DNA of 64,000 nt from Neorhizobium sp. SHOUNA12A (GTDB lineage: Bacteria; Pseudomonadota; Alphaproteobacteria; Rhizobiales; Rhizobiaceae), in assembly GCF_023006505.1 (NCBI RefSeq), contig NZ_JALBGV010000010.1, positions 1 through 64,000 on the forward strand, in the 5' to 3' direction. Within the stretch, counting starts at the first letter, position 1. Each line of letters opens with the position of its first letter. The translations under genes and the position numbers were made by a program. This document shows positions 21,252-30,308 of the stretch, in pieces. The notes beneath the pieces are model-generated. The model was not told the DNA's origin and ran no database searches. It worked only from the letters and a program-made list of their open reading frames with translations.

Positions 21252-22463
21252 TCATTCGTGGCGGAGCGCTTCGATCGGATTGAGCTGCGCCGCACGCCGG
21301 GCCGGGAAATACCCGAACACCATGCCGATCGCCGCCGAAAAGGCAAAGGCGAGCAGGATGATCGTCGGGCTGGCGACGAAGGGCACGCCGAGGAAGCTGA
21401 CGACGCCATAGGCGAGCGCGAGGCCCGCGACAATGCCGCTGACGCCGCCGAAGATCGACAGCATCACCGCCTCGACGAGGAACTGGGTCAATACCTGTTG
21501 CTCCAGCGCGCCGATCGCCAAGCGAATTCCGATCTCGCGGGTGCGTTCGGTGACCGAAACCAGCATGATGTTCATGATGCCGATGCCGCCGACCAGCAGG
21601 CTCACGGCCGCGACGGCACCGAGCAGCCCGGTCAGCAGCACTGTCGTGCCGGTCATCGCCGCGGCGATCTGCGACATGTCGTTGACCGAGAAATCGTCAT
21701 CGCGGCCGACCGCAATCCTGCGCCTTTCGCGCAGCAGGCTTTCCACATCCGACTGGACTTTTTCGGTTGCCACACCATCCTGCGCCGACAGGATGATACT
21801 GCTGATCGTCGTCGTCCCGCCGATCCGCCGCTGGTGCAGTTTCAACGGCATGATGACCGTGTCGTCCTGGTCGTCGCCCATGCCGGACTGGCCCTTGACG
21901 GCGAGCACGCCGACCACCGGGCAGGCGACATTGCTGACGCGGATGTTCTGCCCGACCGGGTTGGCTGCGCCAAAAAGTTCCTTGCGCACCGTCTCGCCGA
22001 TGATGCAGGCAGCCTGGCTGCCGCGGTCCTCGCTGGCGAGGAACGACCGGCCGAGCGACAGATCCCAGTCCTGGGCGATCAGATAATCGTTGTTGGTGCC
22101 GATCACGCTGGACGAATGGTTGGCGCCGCCGGCAATCACGGTCGCGGTGCCGCGGTTGACGGGCGCCACGGCGCGAAGTCCGGCCACCTGTTCCTGGATC
22201 GCCAGGACATCCTTGTCGTTGAAGCGCTTGGCCTCGCTGCTGGCGCGTCCCGGCCCCCATTGGCCCGGGCGGACGAACAGCGTGTTGGTGCCGAGGCGAG
22301 AAAGCTCGGCCTGGACCTTCGCCGTCGTGCCGTTGCCGACCGTGACCATGGCGATGACAGCCGCGACGCCGATCACCACGCCGAGCACCGTCAGGAAGGA
22401 GCGCAGCATGTTGCGGCTGATCGCTCGCCAGGCCAGTTTCGCCGTCTCAAAGAACATGATCAT
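21252..22463 (-). CDS. ABC transporter permease, MacB type
   Basis: The 403-residue membrane subunit has one N-terminal TM segment (F-L-T-V-L-G-V-V-I-G-V-A-A), a large periplasmic MacB-PCD domain (about residues 45-270), and three C-terminal TM segments with the R-T-R-E-I-G-I-R-L-A-I-G-A signature. Here permease and ATPase are separate polypeptides, unlike fused MacB. It overlaps the ATPase gene by 17 nt, indicating translational coupling. Likely substrates are peptides, macrolide-like compounds or siderophores; sequence does not decide. Confidence 0.9.
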   Translation of the reverse strand: MIMFFETAKLAWRAISRNMLRSFLTVLGVVIGVAAVIAMVTVGNGTTAKVQAELSRLGTNTLFVRPGQWGPGRASSEAKRFNDKDVLAIQEQVAGLRAVAPVNRGTATVIAGGANHSSSVIGTNNDYLIAQDWDLSLGRSFLASEDRGSQAACIIGETVRKELFGAANPVGQNIRVSNVACPVVGVLAVKGQSGMGDDQDDTVIMPLKLHQRRIGGTTTISSIILSAQDGVATEKVQSDVESLLRERRRIAVGRDDDFSVNDMSQIAAAMTGTTVLLTGLLGAVAAVSLLVGGIGIMNIMLVSVTERTREIGIRLAIGALEQQVLTQFLVEAVMLSIFGGVSGIVAGLALAYGVVSFLGVPFVASPTIILLAFAFSAAIGMVFGYFPARRAAQLNPIEALRHE

Positions 22464-23166
22464 GCTCCTTCACCTGCGCCTGGTCGGAGGCGAGGTGGCC
22501 GTCGACGAAGCGCAGGAGCCGCTTGCCATAGGCGGCGATGTCCTCTTCGTGGGTGACCATGATCACGGTGATGCCGTTATCTCGATTGAGCCGGGTGATC
22601 AGCTCCATGATCTCGGCGCTGGTCCTGGTGTCGAGATTGCCGGTCGGTTCGTCGGCCAGCAGCACGGCGGGATCGGTGACGATGGCGCGGGCAATCGCCA
22701 CGCGCTGCTGCTGCCCGCCGGACAGTTCCTGGGTCGTGTGCCCTTCGCGGCCCTTGAGGCCGACCTGTTCCAGCGCAACCATCGCACGTTTGCGCCGCTC
22801 GCGGTGATCCATGCCGCGATAGACGAGCGGCAGCTCGACATTTTCGACCGCGGACGTGCGGGCTAGAAGATTGAACCCCTGGAACACGAAGCCGAGCATA
22901 TGCCGGCGTAAAAGTGTCAGCTGGGCGCGGTCGAAGCCGCTCGTCGGAATGCCCTGGAACAGATATTCGCCGGATGAAGGCACGTCGAGCCCGCCGATGA
23001 TGTTCATCGCAGTCGACTTGCCGGAACCGGACGGACCCATGATCGACACGAACTCGCCCGCCGTGATCGACAGGTCGATATGATCGAGGGCACGGATCGT
23101 CGCTTCGCCGTGCCCGTAGAATTTCGAAACCTGTCTGAAGGCGATGATGGGAGGGAGCGTCATCAA
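22447..23166 (-). CDS. ABC transporter ATP-binding protein, MacB/LolD type
   Basis: A 239-residue ATPase with Walker [10 protein letters not shown], signature L-S-G-G-Q-Q-Q-R, and Walker [12 protein letters not shown], the last typical of the MacB/LolD branch. It energises the adjoining permease. It starts 9 nt after the adaptor gene and overlaps the permease gene, so the three genes form one operon. Confidence 0.93.
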   Translation of the reverse strand: MMTLPPIIAFRQVSKFYGHGEATIRALDHIDLSITAGEFVSIMGPSGSGKSTAMNIIGGLDVPSSGEYLFQGIPTSGFDRAQLTLLRRHMLGFVFQGFNLLARTSAVENVELPLVYRGMDHRERRKRAMVALEQVGLKGREGHTTQELSGGQQQRVAIARAIVTDPAVLLADEPTGNLDTRTSAEIMELITRLNRDNGITVIMVTHEEDIAAYGKRLLRFVDGHLASDQAQVKEHDHVL

Positions 23167-23174
23167 AACCCTCC

Positions 23175-24455
23175 TCAGTTCGCCCGGGTGACGGCGTCCG
23201 TGATCAGCAGGTCGCCTTGCTTGATCTCACCGGATTTCAGCACCGTGAATTGGCCGTCGCTGGGGCCGGTCTCGACCTGCACCCGCGTCGGCGCGCCTGC
23301 GCGCAGAACCCAGACGGCACGACCCGCTCCCGAAGCATCGTCGCCGCCGCGATTGCCGCGCGGACGCGGCGGCGCAAAAAGCCGGGTGAGGAAATTGCCG
23401 CGGCTGCGCGCCGTCGTCGGCGGCGAGTAGCGCAGCGCCGCATTCGGCACGAGGAGCGCGTCGGTGACCGATTGCACGGTAATATCGGCCGTTGCCGTCA
23501 TGCCGGGACGCAGCAGCAGGTCGGCATTGTCTACCGTCAGGATCGCCTTGTAGGTGACGACGTTGGAGACGGTTTCGGAGGCGAAGCGCACGGTCTGGAT
23601 GGTGGCGGGAAAGTTGCGATCGGGATAGGCGTCGACAGAGAATTTTGCCGCCTGACCCTCCTGCACATGGCCGACATCCGCCTCGTCAACGGCGACCTGC
23701 AGCTCCATGCGCTTTAGGTCGCCGGCAATGGTGAAGAGCACCGGCGCATTGAGCGAAGACGCGACGGTCGCCCCCGGATCCACGGCGCGGGTCAGCACGA
23801 TGCCGTCGATCGGAGAGACGATCTTGAGCTTCACGAGATTGAGTTCCGACAGCCGCAGATTGGCTTCGGCGGAAAGAACAGACGCCTCGTTGACGGCCTT
23901 GGTGGCGAGCGCCGAATCATAGGTGAATTTCGCCGCGTCCAGTTCCTGCTGGGTGGAAATGCGGTTGCTGACGAGGCCGGTCAGGCGGTCGAACGAATTT
24001 TTGGCTGAGGCCGCCTCCGCTTCGGCCTTCAGCACGTTGGCCTTTGCCGAGGCGAGCTGGGCGCGGGCGCTCTGGACATCCGCTTCCTGCTTGTTGGTGT
24101 CGAGTTCGGCGAGCACATCACCCTGTTTGACCGCGCTGTTATAGCTGACATTGACCTTGCGGACGGTGCCGGACAATTCGCTCGATATGTCCACTTGATC
24201 GGTCGGCTGGACCGAGCCTGTCGCCGTGACGATGACCGAGAGGCCGCCGCGCTTGGCCGGTTGCGTCGTGTAATCATAGCGCGGGCCGCCGCTGCCCGAA
24301 TAGCCATAGGCGCCCGCCGCCACCGCAACGAGAACGACAAAGACCGTCGGCCAGATCCAGCGACGCTTTTTGCGTTGGCTTCCCGAGGTTGCCAGGATCG
24401 TGGCGAGATCGGGCGTGCCGCTGGTCTTTGCTGCCGGGTCGGGGGTGTTCTGCAC
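23175..24455 (-). CDS. Periplasmic adaptor, MacA/HlyD family
   Basis: About 426 residues: a cytoplasmic N-terminus, one TM anchor (W-P-T-V-F-V-V-L-V-A-V-A), a biotinyl-lipoyl-like domain (V-T-A-T-G-S-V-Q-P), a long helical hairpin with alternating A/E/L residues (about 95-175), and a beta-barrel region. It should bridge the MacB-type transporter to an outer-membrane channel, which is not encoded here. GTG 24455 is chosen because AAAGGACAGG lies upstream. TTG 24491 would add 12 residues without a ribosome-binding site. Confidence 0.9.
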   Translation of the reverse strand: MQNTPDPAAKTSGTPDLATILATSGSQRKKRRWIWPTVFVVLVAVAAGAYGYSGSGGPRYDYTTQPAKRGGLSVIVTATGSVQPTDQVDISSELSGTVRKVNVSYNSAVKQGDVLAELDTNKQEADVQSARAQLASAKANVLKAEAEAASAKNSFDRLTGLVSNRISTQQELDAAKFTYDSALATKAVNEASVLSAEANLRLSELNLVKLKIVSPIDGIVLTRAVDPGATVASSLNAPVLFTIAGDLKRMELQVAVDEADVGHVQEGQAAKFSVDAYPDRNFPATIQTVRFASETVSNVVTYKAILTVDNADLLLRPGMTATADITVQSVTDALLVPNAALRYSPPTTARSRGNFLTRLFAPPRPRGNRGGDDASGAGRAVWVLRAGAPTRVQVETGPSDGQFTVLKSGEIKQGDLLITDAVTRAN

Positions 24456-24712
24456 GTTCAACGGCCTGTCCTTTGCTGGATAGCGATACAACCAGGGCTA
24501 AATCTCTCGCTGCGCCGTCATGGGGCGCAAATCCGCCCGAAGCATGGTCGCCGGGCGAAATTCTTATGCTCTCTCAATGACATAAAACCGGAAATGGTAA
24601 AACTTAAATATCGGTAATGCACGTGTATCGAAGAATACCGGCCATTTCATCAGCCTTTAACGGTAGCGTGGTAGCAATAACCAACCCAATTAATGGGTAG
24701 AGGGGTAGTATT

Positions 24713-25054
24713 GTGGTTAAGAAATTCTCAACATTAGCCGGCGCTTTCGCAGCTATTCTGATGTCAGCGGGTGCTTCGCATGCTGCAGACGATCTTGTGT
24801 TCACTCTGATCAACAAGACAAAGGGTACACTTGAGCGCTTTTACACCTCACCGGAAGGTGTGGACAACTGGGAAGAAGACGTTTTCGGCAACGACGTGCT
24901 GGAGCCCGGCCAGAGCATCAAGATCACCATCCGCGATGGCCGCCGTACCTGCAAATACGACATGCGCTTCGAATTCTCGGAGGATTCCAAGCTCGAAGAC
25001 ATGGAAGACACGCAGGACTTCTGCAAAATGGGTACTTACACCCTGCACCAATAA
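24713..25054 (+). CDS. Small secreted protein with signal peptide
   Basis: This 113-residue protein begins at GTG 24713 with AGGGG seven bases upstream. Residues 1-24 form a Sec signal peptide ending A-S-H-A-A. The mature part is acidic and contains two cysteines (R-T-C-K-Y and D-F-C-K-M) that could form a disulfide. The V-F-T-L-I-N-K-T segment resembles small periplasmic beta-sandwich proteins, but I do not recognise a named family. Its role is unknown. Confidence 0.8.
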   Translation: MVKKFSTLAGAFAAILMSAGASHAADDLVFTLINKTKGTLERFYTSPEGVDNWEEDVFGNDVLEPGQSIKITIRDGRRTCKYDMRFEFSEDSKLEDMEDTQDFCKMGTYTLHQ

Positions 25055-25156
25055 CCTTTGCCAGCGGCGTGTTTTCGAAGGGTATTGCCTTTTTGAAGAG
25101 GCATGCATCGATATCTTCGTTCACGCGTTGTCGGAGCGCTGAAAAGGAGATTTCCC

Positions 25157-25417
25157 ATGATCGATGCTGCAAGAATCAAGGAACACGCCGAAGTCATCGG
25201 CGCGGATGGCGTCCATGTTGGAACGGTCGACCGCGTCGAAGGCAGCCGTATCAAGCTGACCAGGAAGGACAGCGGTGAGGGCGGCCATAAAGGCCACCAT
25301 CACTTCATTCCGCTTGAACTCGTCGCCGATATCGAAGGCAACAGGGTTCGCCTCTCGGCCGATGGCGATGTCGCAGTGACATTCGAAGAGGAAGAGAGCG
25401 GCAAGGGTGTTCATTGA
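25157..25417 (+). CDS. DUF2171 family protein
   Basis: The 86-residue protein starts at ATG 25157 behind AAGGAGA. It has the PRC-barrel-like pattern of DUF2171: G-A-D-G-V-H-V-G-T-V-D near residue 15 and I-P-L-E-L-V-A-D-I later, with a histidine run G-H-H-H-F between. No function is established for the family. It is followed by a strong terminator. Confidence 0.8.
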   Translation: MIDAARIKEHAEVIGADGVHVGTVDRVEGSRIKLTRKDSGEGGHKGHHHFIPLELVADIEGNRVRLSADGDVAVTFEEEESGKGVH

Positions 25418-25429
25418 TTGGTAGACATG

Positions 25430-25465
25430 AAAAAGCCGGCGCCTCGAAAGAGACGCCGGCTTTTT
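25430..25465. terminator. Strong bidirectional rho-independent terminator
   Basis: AAAAAGCCGGCG and CGCCGGCTTTTT arms form a near-perfect stem around the short CTCGAAAGAGA centre. The A-run and T-run make it effective on both strands. It separates the DUF2171 gene from the convergent small membrane-protein gene. Confidence 0.9.
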
Positions 25466-25497
25466 CGCATGTCAGATCCCAACTTCAGGCGTCTACG

Positions 25498-25677
25498 TCA
25501 TTGTGTCGAACCGGGGACGCCGAAGCGTTCGGGCATGAAGGCGGTCTCTGCCGGTGGGCCGCTAAGGCGGTCCGACTTCGCGGTCACGGTCGGTCCGGCA
25601 GGATGCATCAGGAGGGCGACGACAAGGCCACCCGCAATCGCAGATCCCAAGGCAATCAGGACATTCTGGGCGCTCAT
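25498..25677 (-). CDS. Small single-pass membrane protein
   Basis: The 59-residue protein starts at M-S-A-Q-N-V-L (ATG 25677) with a strong AGAGGAG site upstream. Residues 5-24 form one hydrophobic segment (L-I-A-L-G-S-A-I-A-G-G-L-V-V-A-L-L). A polar, proline-containing tail follows. I recognise no family. The ribosome-binding site and following terminator support it as a real gene. Confidence 0.6.
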   Translation of the reverse strand: MSAQNVLIALGSAIAGGLVVALLMHPAGPTVTAKSDRLSGPPAETAFMPERFGVPGSTQ

Positions 25678-25770
25678 GGCAACGACTCCTCTATTGCCTG
25701 ACAACACCCTGAAAACGGGAAGGTTCCGGGCAAAACCGGAACCTTCGGATCAATGTCGCGTGACAGGCTA

Positions 25771-26244
25771 TCAAGCTTTCTCGCGGGCCGTCTTGAGCGC
25801 CGTTGCCCACCAGGAAAGATCGTCCAGCATGGTCTTTACGCCGGGCTCCAGATGGGTGAGTTCCGACAGTGCCTTGCCCTGCTGCCAGACCGCGAAGAAA
25901 TCAGCGCCCTGGATGTGGACGCCGGGGCGGGTCGGAACCATCTGAAGTTCGACCGCGATCGTACGGAAATGCTCGACTGCGCGGGCACCGCCGACGCTGC
26001 CATAACCGACGGCTGCCGCCGGCTTGCGGTTCCATTCCGGATAGGAGTAGTCGAGCGCGTTCTTGAGCGCCGCCGTGATCGAGCGGTTGTATTCGGCAAT
26101 CACGAAGATGTAGCCATCGAATTCGGCGACCTTCTTCTGCCAGCGTTGTCCGACTTCGTTTTCCGTCGGAACCCAGGCGTTCGAAGCCCTTTCGTTGAAG
26201 AACGGCAGCGGGAAGTCGCGCAGGTCGACGATCTCGAAATCCAT
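25771..26244 (-). CDS. NADPH-dependent FMN reductase, 5' end apparently damaged
   Basis: The flavodoxin-like fold is shown by A-E-Y-N-R-S-I-T-A-A-L-K-N-A-L-D-Y near residue 50 and V-G-Y-G-S-V-G-G-A-R near residue 80. The first ATG in frame (26244) omits the N-terminal FMN-binding strand. The same frame continues upstream to about 26340 with conserved-looking G-T-R-D-V-R-F-G-D-K-P-A-Q-W, then hits a stop at 26359 with no ATG, GTG or TTG between. The gene may have lost its start or use a rare start, or the sequence may contain an error. Confidence 0.75.
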   Translation of the reverse strand: MDFEIVDLRDFPLPFFNERASNAWVPTENEVGQRWQKKVAEFDGYIFVIAEYNRSITAALKNALDYSYPEWNRKPAAAVGYGSVGGARAVEHFRTIAVELQMVPTRPGVHIQGADFFAVWQQGKALSELTHLEPGVKTMLDDLSWWATALKTAREKA

Positions 26245-26411
26245 ATCATCGCGCTTGGATGCCGTATCGTAGATCCACTGTGCCGGCTTGTCGCCGAACC
26301 GGACGTCACGCGTGCCATTGGGCGGGACCGCAGAAATATGGCGGTAAGGCCGAAGTGGTCAAGCCGACCCAAGGGGCGGGCGGAAAAGATCATCCGCTTC
26401 ACGCGATCGTG

Positions 26412-26537
26412 TCAGTTTTGAACCGAGAGTTCCGTGGGAGAGGCAAGGATATCGCCGCCACCGAGCGATTGATCCGCATATTTGAACGCCAGGATGCTGA
26501 GCACCGAAACGATCATGACGATGAATATGATGCGCAT
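26412..26537 (-). CDS. 41-residue membrane protein
   Basis: ATG 26537 follows AAGGAGCG at ideal spacing. The product has an N-terminal hydrophobic span (residues 2-18, I-I-F-I-V-M-I-V-S-V-L-S-I-L-A-F) and a short polar tail. Upstream in-frame residues are not protein-like. It lies 136 nt after the DegP stop on the same strand and could be a small regulator or partner of the protease (inference from position only). Confidence 0.5.
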   Translation of the reverse strand: MRIIFIVMIVSVLSILAFKYADQSLGGGDILASPTELSVQN

Positions 26538-26672
26538 AAAGACGCTCCTTCGTCCGGGCAAACGTCTTCTGCTCGTCAAGGTTCCGGTGGAGAGGATATG
26601 GGGCGGGGCCAAACGACCGCCGCCCGGTCGCGACAACCGGGCGGCGCCGAGAAGATAAGGCGGGTTCGATGT

Positions 26673-28205
26673 TCAGCCGATCGAGAAGGGAACCGCGACG
26701 AAGGTCTGGTTTTCGCCACGCTGGATAAGAAGCAGGACCGACTTGCGCCCGGACTTCCCGGCTTCGGCAACCGCCGTCTTGGCATCCTTGGCCGACTTCA
26801 CCGGCTGCTGATTGATCGAAATGATGATGTCTCCCGGCTGCAGGCCGGCATCGGCAGCCGGTTTGTCGGGGGCGACGCTTTCAATCACTGCGCCGTTTTC
26901 CCGACGGGGCAGGTTGAGGGCCTGGCGGATATCCGGCGTGATGTCGGCAAGACCGATGCCGATGGTCGGAACGCGCTGGGCACCCTGCATGGACTTGTCG
27001 CCATTGTCGGCGGACGCCTGCTGCTGGTCTGGCTCGTTGCCGCCGACCGTGATGCTGAGGTTGCGGTTTTGACCCTGACGCCAGACGGTGAGGCCTTCCT
27101 TGGCGCCGGGCGTCAGGTCGGCCACCATGCGCGACAGGTCCCGCGGAGATTTGACCGCCTGGCCGCCGAGCGCGGTGATGACGTCGCCGGTCTGGATACC
27201 GGCCTTGGCAGCCGGCGTGCCGTCGTTGACATTGGCAACCAGCGCGCCTTCCGGCTTGTCGAGGCCGATGGCGCTCGCCACATCCGCTGTCACCGGCTGA
27301 ATCTGCACGCCGATGAAGCCATGCTCGATCGAGCCGTCCTTCATCAGCTTGGCGACGACCTTCTGGGCCTGGTCCGAAGGAATCGCGAAGCCGACTCCGA
27401 CACTGCCGCCGTTCGGCGAATAGATCGCCGTGTTGATGCCGACGACTTTACCCTCGAGATCAACAAGCGGACCGCCGGAATTGCCGTGGTTGATCGGCGC
27501 GTCGATCTGGATGAAGTCATCATAGGGGCCGCTGTGGAGATCGCGGCCGCGGGCCGAAACGATACCGGCCGTGACGGTGGTGCCGATGCCGAACGGATTG
27601 CCGATCGCGAGGATCTGGTCGCCGGCATTGAGCTTGTCCGAATCGCCCCAGGCGATGGTGGCCAAGGGCTTCGGCGCGTTGATCTTGATGACCGCGAGGT
27701 CGGATTTCGGATCGGTGCCGATCAGCTTGGCGGGCACTTCCGTGCCGTCGTCAAGCGTCACCTTGATGTCGATCGCGTTGTCGATCACGTGGTTGTTGGT
27801 GACGACGTAGCCGTCCGCTGTAACGACGAAACCCGAGCCGAGAGCCTCGGCCCGCGGAGCCTGGCGCTGCTGCGGCATCTGGCGCGGCACGGGAATGCCC
27901 TGCTGGCCGAAGAACTGCCGGAACTGCTCGTCGAACGGGGAATTGTCGCCGAAGGGCGAACTGTCGTCCGAGGCCACGTTCTGAGCCTTCATCGTGGTGA
28001 TGATGGTGACCACCGCCGGCTTGTCGGCCGAAACGATCGGTGCGAACGAGCCGCCCGGAGCGACGATGCCGGAAACGGAGCCGGTGACGGAGGTTGCCGC
28101 ATGTGCCGCGTTGGTGCCGAGAATGATCGGCACGGAGAGCGGCACCGCAACGACGGCGGCGCCGAGAAGGGCAACGATTCGGTGTTTGCGAAGGATGTTG
28201 GACAT
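26673..28205 (-). CDS. degP: Do-family periplasmic serine protease (DegP-like)
   Basis: The 510-residue HtrA/DegP protease has an N-terminal signal peptide (to about residue 37, A-A-H-A-A). The trypsin-like domain has catalytic triad H139 (T-N-N-H-V-I-D), D169 (K-S-D-L-A-V-I) and S243 (G-N-S-G-G-P-L), and two PDZ domains follow (about residues 300-390 and 410-505). It degrades or refolds misfolded envelope proteins. Two PDZ domains distinguish it from DegS. It is the last recognisable core gene before the island boundary. Confidence 0.95.
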   Translation of the reverse strand: MSNILRKHRIVALLGAAVVAVPLSVPIILGTNAAHAATSVTGSVSGIVAPGGSFAPIVSADKPAVVTIITTMKAQNVASDDSSPFGDNSPFDEQFRQFFGQQGIPVPRQMPQQRQAPRAEALGSGFVVTADGYVVTNNHVIDNAIDIKVTLDDGTEVPAKLIGTDPKSDLAVIKINAPKPLATIAWGDSDKLNAGDQILAIGNPFGIGTTVTAGIVSARGRDLHSGPYDDFIQIDAPINHGNSGGPLVDLEGKVVGINTAIYSPNGGSVGVGFAIPSDQAQKVVAKLMKDGSIEHGFIGVQIQPVTADVASAIGLDKPEGALVANVNDGTPAAKAGIQTGDVITALGGQAVKSPRDLSRMVADLTPGAKEGLTVWRQGQNRNLSITVGGNEPDQQQASADNGDKSMQGAQRVPTIGIGLADITPDIRQALNLPRRENGAVIESVAPDKPAADAGLQPGDIIISINQQPVKSAKDAKTAVAEAGKSGRKSVLLLIQRGENQTFVAVPFSIG

Positions 28206-29142
28206 GGAGGTCTTCCTTTCTATCTGCAGCCTCGGCGCCGGGAGGCGGGCGCATCAGGGCAAAGAAGATCGAAGCCGCGCGATGGAGCGCGCACGGCCGA
28301 TCGGTTGGTTTCGAAGATTCACGATGCTGAAGAGTCGGCGAGGAAAGCCGCTACTTCAGAAAGCCTGATCACCGGGACATAGGTGAAGCGGAGTGAACGC
28401 CGGGAGATCGAAGTCGATCCTCGGGCGGGCCGGTGAGGTGCATCACCGGGCAGGGCGCCGGTGGTGCCGGGGAATGCTGGTTTATCGGGACAAGCGAGCG
28501 CATATGGGCACCACCTTCAGCAAACGATCTGAAACTGGCTCTGCCGTCACGGCATTTCCGGCCGTCGGCATCACTCAGTCCTGAAGATGAAAATACGCCA
28601 GGAGACGTCGAAGGTCAGCTTAACAATAAATAAGGTTCGGAATGCCTCGTCCGCCGAATTTCGGGCCTAATCTTAGGCTCCGGAGATTTTCTCCATCCAG
28701 CATACATAGAGATTTCAAATGCTTGGCGCGGTTATCCGAGTTTTCATCTGTCCGCCGGCTACCGCTGCGAAGGTGAATAGGTGGTAATGATTGGTGTTCG
28801 CTCTCAACATGAGCAAATTGTAATCGATAAGGAGTGGCTTTTCGCCCTGCAATTCCGCGTGTCGGATTTGAGAATGGACGGCCGACGTGATCTCGTGGCA
28901 GCGACGTGACGTCAATCGGTCGCCCGACCCCGTTCTAAAACTAACGGCAGTCGCGTCCTGATCGGCTTGTGACAGACCGGCTGGATTTCGTCCACCCACA
29001 TTTTGACAGGCCGATCACACCGATTCTATCCGCCAAGGCGGAACCGGTGGCGCCCGCAGCCTCACCCACGCGTCAGACTATAGCGATCACATTGGCATTG
29101 GCTAATTAGGGCAATCGGCTGATTGGGCTGCTTTGATCTAAA
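28206..29142. other. Gene-poor stretch between degP and the island border
   Basis: About 940 nt with no convincing gene. The left ~200 nt are the degP 5' region. Open frames further right lack recognisable protein sequence and good ribosome-binding sites. The stretch ends at a tRNA-Lys fragment, so part of it may be scar sequence from past insertions. Confidence 0.5.
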
Positions 29143-29189
29143 TGGTGAGAGCGTCGGGGTTCGAACCCGAGACCTACTGATTAAAAGTC
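29143..29189 (-). other. 3' half of a tRNA-Lys(TTT) gene: island attachment site
   Basis: Read on the minus strand, the segment runs from the anticodon arm GACTTTTAATC through the T arm GGGTTCGAACCC to the 3' terminal CTCACCA. The 5' half (acceptor strand, D arm) is absent. Exact 3'-half copies of tRNA genes are the hallmark of integrase-mediated insertion. The geometry places inserted DNA at higher coordinates and the original chromosome at lower ones. The intact tRNA-Lys gene should be beyond the right edge. Confidence 0.75.
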
Positions 29190-29569
29190 TAAATAGGCGA
29201 CGTCTAGGATGTTGATTTTAAGTGATTATTTTCATTTGAAAACGTACTGTGCGAGAAAGTGTGCGTGCGAGGCCCACGTCCTAGCTGTAAAAACATGAAG
29301 CACACGCGGGTCCGCCATCGCGTGCACTTCATGGCCTAAGCAAAACATCCGACACCAACGCTGTGGGCGCTTTCGACCATGTTAGCAATTCACGATAGAT
29401 GTCTGGCGGCAGTGTCACACCACGCCGGCCACATGTAGCGACCCGCCGTGAGGTCGGGGCGGCCGCCGGTATGCTCCCGACGTGAAACAGGAACACGTCG
29501 AGCAAAAATATACTCCGGACCCCGACAGATTGTTCCAGCCACCGATAGCAAGGGCAGCAGCTGATGGCG
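29190..29569. other. Non-coding left edge of the island
   Basis: AT-rich sequence directly after the tRNA-Lys fragment, including a repeated GTGCGAG near 29252-29273 that could be an integrase arm site. No gene is supported until 29570. Confidence 0.35.
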
Positions 29570-29851
29570 TCAGATAGTGCTGACGGTCGAGGCGGAAGGC
29601 ACGGTACTCACCGGGATGATGCCCCCAAGCGCTTCTTGCACGAAAATCTCGTCCAGCATGTCACCGTCTGCATTGCAAACACGGACGCTCCAGAGCTTGA
29701 ATTCCTCACCGCTGCGGAGGCAGTCGGCCGCGAGGTCGCGGGTTCCTTGGAGGGCTTCGAACCTGGCGGTTTGAAGATCGGGATACTCGGACCCATCAGG
29801 GTCCGCGATGAAGTCGTGCAGATAGTTCAGGTGGAGGTAGAACCGTTGCAT
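29570..29851 (-). CDS. DUF6894-like protein
   Basis: This 93-residue protein starts M-Q-R-F-Y-L-H-L-N-Y, then has a D-P-D-G-S-E-Y-P-D-L-Q-T-A-R-F-E-A-L pattern and S-V-R-V-C-N-A-D-G-D. These match the small DUF6894 proteins frequent in rhizobia, which are of unknown function and often plasmid or island encoded. The last 15 residues (V-S-T-V-P-S-A-S-T) look atypical and may be recombined. Confidence 0.7.
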   Translation of the reverse strand: MQRFYLHLNYLHDFIADPDGSEYPDLQTARFEALQGTRDLAADCLRSGEEFKLWSVRVCNADGDMLDEIFVQEALGGIIPVSTVPSASTVSTI

Positions 29852-29977
29852 GTGCTGCTCCTGTCTGAAGGCGCGACAACAACCGGCAAGGATCTTTGTT
29901 CCTGTACGCTAGCGCACCAAAGTTCGGCCGCCGCTCCGTCGCCCCACATACCGAGTCCCCTCATCATCCCAGATGAG

Positions 29978-30082
29978 TCAGCCTGCGTCTTTTGGGAACG
30001 AAACTCGTGATCGGAACGCCCAGACTACTGCGGCCGAGACGATTACGACGCAAATAACGAAAAGCAACAGATATGTACCCAT
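29978..30082 (-). CDS. 34-residue hydrophobic micro-protein
   Basis: ATG 30082 is preceded by AGGAG at nine-base spacing. The product is almost entirely one membrane span (Y-L-L-L-F-V-I-C-V-V-I-V-S-A-A-V-V-W) with a basic, polar tail. It is too short for family assignment. The good ribosome-binding site is the main support. Confidence 0.4.
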   Translation of the reverse strand: MGTYLLLFVICVVIVSAAVVWAFRSRVSFPKDAG

Positions 30083-30308
30083 AATTGATACTCCTAACGA
30101 AATACAACCAACGGGAGATCGAAAGGTTCCGCCCATTACACGTTTCGGCGGCGAATCAGGCTGATGCCACTTACGTGTCGTCCGACGGATCGTCGTCGCG
30201 GAAGAACGTGATGCTGCCTACGGCAAACATCAGCGTGACGAGCTGGACGGGCTTGACGGAATAACCCCTCCCTGCACACCTCTGCTCCGTTTGCTGGCCA
30301 CGATCTCC

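Noticed and set aside
28715..28999. 94-codon minus-strand frame before the island border
   Set aside because: No recognisable sequence, no ribosome-binding site, and it lies in gene-poor scar-like DNA.
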